Source: Protaetiibacter sp. (GTDB lineage: Bacteria; Actinomycetota; Actinomycetes; Actinomycetales; Microbacteriaceae). Taken from it: a DNA stretch of 6,830 bases. The stretch lies in contig JASLGG010000055.1 in NCBI GenBank assembly GCA_030150265.1, positions 1 to 6,830 on the forward strand, in the 5' to 3' direction. Below the pieces are notes generated by a model. That model had not been told where the DNA came from, did no database searches, and saw only the letters and a program-made list of their open reading frames with translations. Positions 1-4,874 of this stretch are shown here, in pieces. Numbering within the stretch: the first letter of the stretch is position 1; each line of letters begins with the position of its first letter. The position numbers and the translations under genes are program-made.

Positions 1-276
1 TTTTGATTTCTCTATAGAGGAAAGGCCGAAGCCGATGGTCGATAGACTAATTTCATGCCACTCGCGAAGGAAAACCTCATTGCAGCCAGTAGCCAATCCT
101 TGTCTGGGGGCAGCGATTTTCCCAAATGGCTCTCCTGTTTCAAATGATTGCCGTACTTTAGATCCAACCCAATATGCAATCGGACTTCCAGAAATTTTCC
201 TGAAATCCTCTGCCGAAGCACGATAAAAATAGTTTTCCGTACCCAGCCCCCGGATGCTGTTCTGTTTTCCACTCAT
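1..276 (-). CDS. pglX: PglX C-terminal half (target-recognition part), start present, 3' end outside window
   Basis: The frame beginning at the ATG at 276 is open for 92 codons to the left edge, with no stop. Its protein carries the hallmark second-half sequence of PglX: NYFYRASAEDFRKISGSPIAYWVG (15-38), then PRQGLATGCNEVFLREWHEI (57-76) and IGFG (81-84). In ordinary PglX this follows directly the LVDGNSEAEK region, which here ends the separate N-half about 1.9 kb upstream. It should supply the DNA target recognition and C-terminal domains. The start is supported by GGGAGAG five bases upstream and by a four-base ATGA overlap with the 75-residue gene, so the second half seems to be translated as its own chain. 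The first ~13 residues (MSGKQNSIRGLGT) look like linker. GC is 127/276 (46 %), with many A/T-ending codons, unlike the N-half. Whether the rest of the gene is intact cannot be seen. The family assignment is strong. Confidence 0.92.
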   Translation of the reverse strand, partial: MSGKQNSIRGLGTENYFYRASAEDFRKISGSPIAYWVGSKVRQSFETGEPFGKIAAPRQGLATGCNEVFLREWHEISLSTIGFGLSSIEKSK

Positions 277-500
277 TCGTTCTCTCCCGCCGGCAACACC
301 CTGCGGCCAAAATCAATCTCGAACCCATCCGGCACTTGGTAGCTGCGCTGGAACTGGGCCTGGCTGTCGATTCCGCCGATCACGCAACAATTGGTGACAC
401 CGTCCTTGACCCGCAACATATCGTGCTTCCAACCGTCCTTGAATGCGGTGCGGATACGGCTGTCTCGGGCTTGACGATGATTAAAGTGAATGGCAATCAT
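273..500 (-). CDS. Small protein of unknown function (75 aa), third gene of the inserted cassette
   Basis: I do not recognise this protein. It is 75 residues long, soluble-looking, without a signal peptide or membrane segment. It has a basic N-terminal part (HFNHRQARDSRIR), a CC pair at 38-39 within VTNCCVIGGID, and an acidic end. I set the start at the ATG at 500 because it overlaps the stop of the nuclease gene by four bases (ATGA) and has AAGGG eight bases upstream. An in-frame ATG at 572 would lengthen it by 24 residues, but that stretch overlaps the nuclease gene and looks like a shadow reading (Ala/Gly/Ser/Cys-rich). Its own TGA overlaps the ATG of the pglX C-half by four bases. Small size and position next to an ATPase-nuclease pair allow a regulator, inhibitor or adaptor role, but nothing in the sequence shows which. 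It could also act mainly as the translational bridge to pglX-C. GC is 56 % by hand count. Confidence 0.68.
   Translation of the reverse strand: MIAIHFNHRQARDSRIRTAFKDGWKHDMLRVKDGVTNCCVIGGIDSQAQFQRSYQVPDGFEIDFGRRVLPAGENE
282..288 (-). promoter_or_regulatory. Ribosome binding site of the pglX C-half
   Basis: GGGAGAG on the minus strand, five bases before the ATG at 276. It supports the view that the second half of PglX is made as a separate protein and is not merely a dead 3' fragment. Confidence 0.75.
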
Positions 501-1048
501 CGGGTGGCCCTTGCAATTGCTTCGACAGGCGCTTCGCGTCGCACCTGCCACTCCGGAAACTGCTGATTCCATGATTCAACCGAAAGCACTACACAGTCAG
601 CAATGTGCTTGCGCTTCCAGGCTTCGAACGATTCCTCCCGGATGTCAGCCATCAAACGATCTTTGAAGCCAAACATAAGTGCTTTCTGGAGAGCCGGGTC
701 AAATGCATCCAAGCCAAGCAAAACCACATACTTAAACGGCTTGTTGTCTCGCTCCATCAGGTGAAGGTAGATGTAAGAGTCACGCGCCTTGGGTGTTAGC
801 TCCTGAGACAGCACGGAATTATTTTGCAGTCGTTTCAGATAGGAATTCCGCTCCTTTTCTGGAGACGTTGAGATTGATGGATCTTTTATCTCAACAAGCA
901 AAACATCCGTTTCACGCTCAATCACAAGATCGACGAACTTCATCCGCACGGGCAGCTTGACGCCTTGTTTATCAAGTTCCCTCCAATTCAATTCATCAGG
1001 AAAACTAAACAGAAGCTCAGCGTTTTCTTCAGCACGGTAGGTCAGCAT
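497..1048 (-). CDS. Putative PD-(D/E)XK-fold nuclease, partner of the upstream ATPase
   Basis: I do not recognise this 183-residue protein as a named family. It shows a recognisable nuclease-like core: strand-D-x12-E-x-K, in the segment KFVDLVIERETDVLLVEIKD, with D40, E53 and K55 as candidate metal and catalytic residues, and acidic residues E7, E8 and E11 in the preceding helix. A charged helix (65-90) and a hydrophobic strand FKYVVLLGLDAF (about 104-115) follow, the order expected for this fold. The ATG at 1048 overlaps the ATPase stop (TAATG) and has GGGGAG six to seven bases upstream. The coupling suggests a fixed ratio with the ATPase and perhaps a complex. Hand-counted GC over 601-1020 is about 47 %, well below pglX-N and brxC, which points to a different origin for this part. 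A DNA- or RNA-cutting effector is inferred; a non-catalytic PD-(D/E)XK protein is possible. The gene itself is secure, the function moderate. Confidence 0.8.
   Translation of the reverse strand: MLTYRAEENAELLFSFPDELNWRELDKQGVKLPVRMKFVDLVIERETDVLLVEIKDPSISTSPEKERNSYLKRLQNNSVLSQELTPKARDSYIYLHLMERDNKPFKYVVLLGLDAFDPALQKALMFGFKDRLMADIREESFEAWKRKHIADCVVLSVESWNQQFPEWQVRREAPVEAIARATR
508..512 (-). promoter_or_regulatory. Ribosome binding site of the 75-residue gene
   Basis: AAGGG on the minus strand, seven bases before the ATG at 500. It decides between this start and the in-frame ATG at 572. Confidence 0.6.
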
Positions 1049-2187
1049 TAATCGCTCCCCAGTGCGCGCTTAACGTCTTCGTCGTATAGCTCTGCGAAAG
1101 CGCTGCTGATAGCGCTTCGAGCAACAATGGCGTAGTCCGACTGACTTTCTCGCTGAATATCACCATTGCCAGAATCGCGGTACAGGCGATGGAAGGTAAC
1201 CTGATCTCCCTTGCCCTTTTCCATCAACAGGTCAAACCACTTGAGCAGGACATAGTCATGGGTGGCAAGGATGATCTGCTGGCCGTTGCGGGCCAGCTCC
1301 AGCAGAGCCAGCACCAGATCCTTCATCAGCTTGGGATTGAGGTTGGATTCGGGCTCATCCCAAAGCAGCGGGCCGGTGGCGCCGGGGTTAAGGCTGCCAT
1401 TGCTGAGCAGGCGTTGCAGCACGCCAATCTTGCGGAAGCCCTCAGCCGTCATGCCGCAGGACAGGCGTTGTTTGCTGTCGGGCACGAATTTCCATTCGGT
1501 GCTGTCCTGGTACATCTGCGCGTGCTGGGCCTTGCTGCGCGTGGCGGCGTCCTTCTCCACGTAGCGGCCAGCCTCGAAGACGAAGCGGCCGTTCTCCAGC
1601 AGGTATTGCCCGCCGATCAGATTGGTCAGGCGAGGCACGATGCTGGCAAAGCGTGGATCGAGTTGAACTTTAGCGTCCAGGTCGGATGTGCCTTCTTTGG
1701 CCAACTGTTTGGCCAGATCCAGATAGCCGTCGTCAAGGATGCGTTCGATGGTGGGCAGGTCTGGCTGCTCAGCCGTAAGGCCCCGCACGAGCGACAACAC
1801 CTCTTTGGTCGGAATGAAGATGGCAGGAGAAGCGTCGCCTTGTGCGTTGGTATCGACTTTGACCACCTCGGCGCTGCCGCTGAACTTGGCAGTGATTTCA
1901 TGGCCGGATGCAAAGGTGGCGCTCAGCATGGCCTCGCCGCGTTCGCCAGCGCGGCGCAGTTCGCCGACTTGATCGCGCAGCGGGTGATAGAGCCGACACA
2001 GCTTGCGGGCGAGCTGTTTGTCAGCAGCTTCCCCACGGGCTTCCGGCCCACTTAGCGCCAGAATGGCCTTGAGCAGTTGGGTTTTACCGGTGCCGTTTTC
2101 GCCGATAACGATGTTGATGCCTGGCGAGAAGTCAATGCTCAGGTCGGTGAAGGCGATGAAATTTTTGAGGTATAGCTTGCTGATCAT
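1048..2187 (-). CDS. SMC/ABC-like AAA ATPase (AAA_21/AAA_15 type) embedded in split pglX
   Basis: This 379-residue protein has the layout of a small RecF/SMC-like ATPase. An N-terminal strand set (ISKLYLKNFIAFTDLSIDF) leads into Walker A GENGTGKT (29-36). The conserved IFIPTKEVLS follows (123-132), then a signature-like CGMTAEGFRKIGVLQRL (244-260), Walker B PLLWDEPESNLNP with D277 and E278 (273-285), and the H-loop ATHD (308-311). It lacks the C-terminal TOPRIM nuclease of OLD proteins, so any nuclease activity must come from a partner, most likely the next gene. ATPases of this class power two-gene defence modules such as Septu, PARIS and Lamassu, but I cannot assign it to any of them. The start is the ATG at 2187: translation that looks like protein begins there, AAGGAAAG lies upstream, and the ATG overlaps the pglX TGA (ATGA). 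The frame is open further upstream to 2553, but that part is an out-of-frame reading of pglX. The TAA overlaps the next ATG by one base. Confidence 0.93.
   Translation of the reverse strand: MISKLYLKNFIAFTDLSIDFSPGINIVIGENGTGKTQLLKAILALSGPEARGEAADKQLARKLCRLYHPLRDQVGELRRAGERGEAMLSATFASGHEITAKFSGSAEVVKVDTNAQGDASPAIFIPTKEVLSLVRGLTAEQPDLPTIERILDDGYLDLAKQLAKEGTSDLDAKVQLDPRFASIVPRLTNLIGGQYLLENGRFVFEAGRYVEKDAATRSKAQHAQMYQDSTEWKFVPDSKQRLSCGMTAEGFRKIGVLQRLLSNGSLNPGATGPLLWDEPESNLNPKLMKDLVLALLELARNGQQIILATHDYVLLKWFDLLMEKGKGDQVTFHRLYRDSGNGDIQRESQSDYAIVARSAISSAFAELYDEDVKRALGSD
1055..1060 (-). promoter_or_regulatory. Ribosome binding site of the putative nuclease gene
   Basis: GGGGAG on the minus strand, six bases before the ATG at 1048, inside the end of the ATPase gene. 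Together with the TAATG overlap it supports translational coupling of ATPase and nuclease. Confidence 0.7.
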
Positions 2188-3995
2188 TTCGTCTTTCCTT
2201 GTTCGATAGCCTTGGTCAGCATTTCCATCTTCTCCGCTTCCGAGTTGCCATCCACCAGCCGTAGGTAGGCACCGCGATAGTCCGGCTTGTGCGAGTTTTC
2301 CAGCACAAACGCCGTGGTGGAAACAACCTCGCCACCGATGCTGTCGAAGGCCCGTGCGCCCAGATGTGCCATGGAGAGAATGGTGTGCTGGTTGAGGATA
2401 CGGCTGCGCAAAGCTTCGAACGACGACAGGAACATCCAGCTCTGCATGGTGATCATCGCCACCGCCCCCTCCGGCAATGCCATGTCCAGGCTGCGCTCGA
2501 TGAACATCGCAAACAGGTCGGACTTGCTGCTGGGGTAGTTCTCCTTGGCCCACGCGCTCAAGCGCCCATTCATGCCCTTGCCGCCCATGTACGGCGGGTT
2601 GGCGACGACTACGTGATAGCGCGGGCTCAGATACTCGGCCATGCGCAGCACGGTCAGCACCTTGCGGTGGGTTTCGGCCAGGAACAGGTTGCCGCCCATG
2701 TCCTGAGCTTGCAGCGTCGCCAGCGCATCGGCCGCGCTGGCCAGCCGGGGCCGGATCAGCGAGCCGAAGTTGTCGGCCTCGTTGAACTGTTGCAGGGTTT
2801 CGCGCAACTCATGGGTGAACAGGTCGCGGCCTGTAACGCTCATGTACTCGCCCAGCTCGTCGCGCTCGAAGCTGACCTTTTCCAGCACGCAGATGTTGGG
2901 CTTGATGCGCTTGTTGAAAAAGCGCCGCTGGCGGGCGCGTGCCTTCATGCTGAGCGCAAAGGCCGCCAGTTCGCCTGCGCGCTCGTCCAGCTCGATGCCG
3001 TACAGGTTGTGGGTGAGGATCAGCTCCGGGATCTGTGCCGGATCGAAACCTTCCTCTTCGTACATGGCGTAGAGCAGGTCGAAGGCGTAGGTGAGCATGT
3101 GGCCGGAGCCGCAGGCCGGGTCGCAGACCTTGATGTCCTGCGGGCCGTTGATGCGGAGGAAATCGGTCTCGGGTTTTTCCGGCGGGATGTAGTACGCCAT
3201 TTGCTCGGCCAGCTTTGAGGCGGGGCGATTGAGCAGCCACAGGCGGCCCAGCGCGTTGTCCACCAGATAGCGCACGATCCAGTGCGGGGTGAAGAGCTGG
3301 GTGGCGGCCGGGATGTTTTCCGGCGTGATCTTCTGGTTCTTCTTCAGCCCCTCGAAGACCGCGTCCTTCTTCTCCGAAATGTAGAACTGGTAGAGCCAGC
3401 CGATGACTTCGACGCTTTCGCAGGCATCGGGTGTCATGGCCTCGCGGGTGTAGGCCAGGATGGAGCTGCCCGACAGCAGATCGTCGGGCATCAGCAGCTC
3501 GGTGTAATCGTCGATGCGCTGGAACAGGAAGGGCATGGCCTGGTTCCAGGCATTGCAGGAGGCAACCACCAGCAGGCGGTAGGCCTCGCCCTGGCCGTCA
3601 TGGCTGGGTGCGCGGCCTGCCAGCAGATCGGCGATTTTCTGCCGCGCCTTGGGTGGCACCATGTCTTCGTCGAAGTGGCCCATCTTGGCTTCGAGCAGGA
3701 TCTCCGGCTGGAACTGGCCTTCGGCGGGCGACACCACGCCAATGCGCGTGTAGCGGTTCACGTCCATGAAACGCAGGGCGCAGAAGCGGTTGAACCAGGT
3801 GTAGGCCACGCGCTCGATGACCGGATCCTGGCCACCGCTTTGCGCAATGGCCTCTTCCAGTTTGTTCACGGCTTGCGGGCTTTCCCGCCGGGCCGCGCTA
3901 TTGGGCGACAGCACCAGGGCGAGCTTGGCGCTGACCTGCTCACGCAAGGTGCGGCGGGCAAACTGGGCGAATTTCTTGAGTTTGCTGGTGTCCAT
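2184..3995 (-). CDS. pglX: PglX N-terminal half: BREX N6-adenine methyltransferase domain (split gene)
   Basis: This 603-residue protein is about half the usual ~1,200-residue PglX. It begins with the family's typical start (MDTSKLKKFAQFARRTLRE). It carries a gamma-class amino-methyltransferase set: QLFTPHWIVRYLV (233-245, SAM-side motif X), DPACGSGH (292-299, motif I, SAM binding), GIELDERA (333-340), and NPPYMGG (466-472, catalytic motif IV). It ends after the conserved RGAYLRLVDGNSEAEK segment (574-589), just before the target-recognition half, whose missing part restarts at 276. PglX methylates the non-palindromic BREX site to mark self DNA and is also needed for phage exclusion. I chose the ATG at 3995, which overlaps the dinD stop by one base and has AAGAAGG seven bases upstream; a TTG one codon earlier is less likely. 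The TGA overlaps the ATG of the following ATPase gene by four bases. The region is GC-rich (66-70 % in two 60-base samples). Methylation by this half alone is unlikely without the C-half in trans. Confidence 0.95.
   Translation of the reverse strand: MDTSKLKKFAQFARRTLREQVSAKLALVLSPNSAARRESPQAVNKLEEAIAQSGGQDPVIERVAYTWFNRFCALRFMDVNRYTRIGVVSPAEGQFQPEILLEAKMGHFDEDMVPPKARQKIADLLAGRAPSHDGQGEAYRLLVVASCNAWNQAMPFLFQRIDDYTELLMPDDLLSGSSILAYTREAMTPDACESVEVIGWLYQFYISEKKDAVFEGLKKNQKITPENIPAATQLFTPHWIVRYLVDNALGRLWLLNRPASKLAEQMAYYIPPEKPETDFLRINGPQDIKVCDPACGSGHMLTYAFDLLYAMYEEEGFDPAQIPELILTHNLYGIELDERAGELAAFALSMKARARQRRFFNKRIKPNICVLEKVSFERDELGEYMSVTGRDLFTHELRETLQQFNEADNFGSLIRPRLASAADALATLQAQDMGGNLFLAETHRKVLTVLRMAEYLSPRYHVVVANPPYMGGKGMNGRLSAWAKENYPSSKSDLFAMFIERSLDMALPEGAVAMITMQSWMFLSSFEALRSRILNQHTILSMAHLGARAFDSIGGEVVSTTAFVLENSHKPDYRGAYLRLVDGNSEAEKMEMLTKAIEQGKTK
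2193..2200 (-). promoter_or_regulatory. Ribosome binding site of the ATPase gene
   Basis: AAGGAAAG on the minus strand, five bases before the ATG at 2187. It lies inside the last codons of pglX-N and fixes the ATPase start, ruling out the longer upstream-open reading. Confidence 0.8.
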
Positions 3996-4855
3996 CAATC
4001 GGCCTTCTTGCCCGGCAGCTTGCCCGAGCGTTTTTCGAGTTTCTTTTCATCGGACTTCACCCGCCGCTCCAGCTTCTTGATGTCCTCTTCCGCCGGCAGG
4101 TGTTCCGGTTGGATGCCGCGCTGGCCAAGCATGCCGCGCACGCTGAGGTTGTTCTGCACGTGTTCGTCGGCGATGCGGGTTTCGCCGTGCAGATTCGCCT
4201 GTTGCACGTTGTGGTTGGTCATCTCCGTGGCCAGGTTCTTGGCCGCGATGGTGAGGGTTGGCAGGAAGTCCGCCAGCGGCCGGGCCGGGGCAACCCCCAG
4301 GCGGTCTTTCATCTTCTGGGTGCTATTGCCGCCGAACAGGGCGGTATCGCCCCTGGAGCGAATGCGACCGAAGCCGGCGTCGTCCACGCCCCGTTCGTAG
4401 ATGTTCTGGGACAGGGCTTTTTCCGATTCGCGCAGGCGGTCGCGCGCGTCCAGGCGAGCCTGCAGACGCATGCGCTCCTCGATCAGCTCCTGCTTGCGGG
4501 TCTGGGTGGCGAAGTAGCTCTGGGCGAAGGCGATGGCTTCCTTGCGAGGGTCGCCGTTCATCGCTACGAGGTAGCAGGCGTAGCGGGTGAGCATGAAGTC
4601 GTCGACCGGGCGCTCGGCACCGCTGCCAAGAGGGACCATTTTCGTGACGCCACGAAAATGGTCGTCCACGCTGTAACCCGTTGATTCACAAGCCTCCATA
4701 GCCCGCCGGATGGCGGTCATGAAGTTCTCCCAGCGGGCATAGCCGAGGGGTTCCTGCAGGTCGCGGGCGTACCAGAACTCGATGTTTTCACCGGGAACAC
4801 CCTGCGTAATTGCATCGAGGTGGTGTTGCATGCGCTGGATGACTTCGTTGGCCAT
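3995..4855 (-). CDS. dinD: DinD-family protein (DNA-damage-inducible protein D) inside the BREX operon
   Basis: This 286-residue protein is about the length of E. coli DinD (274) and shares its diagnostic segments: WENFMTAIRRAMEACESTGYSVDDHF (residues 42-67), an MVPLGSGAERPVDDF stretch (73-87), and MLTRYACYLVAMNGDPRKEA followed by QSYFATQTRKQEL (88-124). It ends in a Lys/Glu-rich tail (259-285). E. coli DinD belongs to the SOS regulon and is reported to inhibit RecA strand exchange; whether this one does so is unknown. The ATG at 4855 follows a strong ribosome site (AAGGGAGA, 7-base spacing) and lies 19 bases after the brxC stop. Its TGA overlaps the ATG of the next gene by one base (TGATG). 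I see no LexA-like box in the short gap, so expression is probably set by the BREX operon and not by its own SOS promoter. In another type 1 locus (E. fergusonii pEFER) brxU occupies this same brxC-pglX slot, so an accessory defence or repair-modulating role is plausible. A perfect 13-bp hairpin lies inside the coding region. Confidence 0.94.
   Translation of the reverse strand: MANEVIQRMQHHLDAITQGVPGENIEFWYARDLQEPLGYARWENFMTAIRRAMEACESTGYSVDDHFRGVTKMVPLGSGAERPVDDFMLTRYACYLVAMNGDPRKEAIAFAQSYFATQTRKQELIEERMRLQARLDARDRLRESEKALSQNIYERGVDDAGFGRIRSRGDTALFGGNSTQKMKDRLGVAPARPLADFLPTLTIAAKNLATEMTNHNVQQANLHGETRIADEHVQNNLSVRGMLGQRGIQPEHLPAEEDIKKLERRVKSDEKKLEKRSGKLPGKKAD
4634..4663. repeat. Perfect inverted repeat inside dinD (13-bp arms, 4-base loop)
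   Basis: The arms GACCATTTTCGTG (4634-4646) and CACGAAAATGGTC (4651-4663) are exact reverse complements around ACGC. On the mRNA this gives a 13-bp stem with a GCGU loop. It encodes DDHFRGVTKMV of DinD (residues 64-74), a conserved part of the protein. There is no U-tract, so it is not a standard intrinsic terminator. Confidence 0.95.
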
Positions 4856-4874
4856 GTCGCTGTCTCCCTTTGCC

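Noticed and set aside
12..272. Minus-strand 86-residue ORF near the left edge
   Set aside because: It is in a different frame from the PglX C-half at 276-1, which has clear family motifs, a ribosome site and an overlapping start.
273..2187. Insertion sequence or integron cassette splitting pglX
   Set aside because: No transposase or integrase, no terminal inverted repeats and no clear target duplication were seen; only a 5-base shared word at the two ends.
1048..2187. OLD-family nuclease or the ATPase of PARIS/Septu by name
   Set aside because: There is no TOPRIM domain in the ATPase, and the partner has a D-x12-E-x-K core, not an HNH or TOPRIM motif, so the named systems do not fit well enough.
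2188..2553. Upstream in-frame extension of the ATPase gene (122 more residues, giving a 501-residue reading)
   Set aside because: It lies wholly within pglX-N in another frame and its translation is a Gly/His/Gln-rich shadow. The ATG at 2187 has a ribosome site and the homologous ATPase N-terminus.
4634..4663. Rho-independent terminator inside dinD
   Set aside because: The stem is strong, but no run of U follows it on the transcript and it lies in mid-gene.
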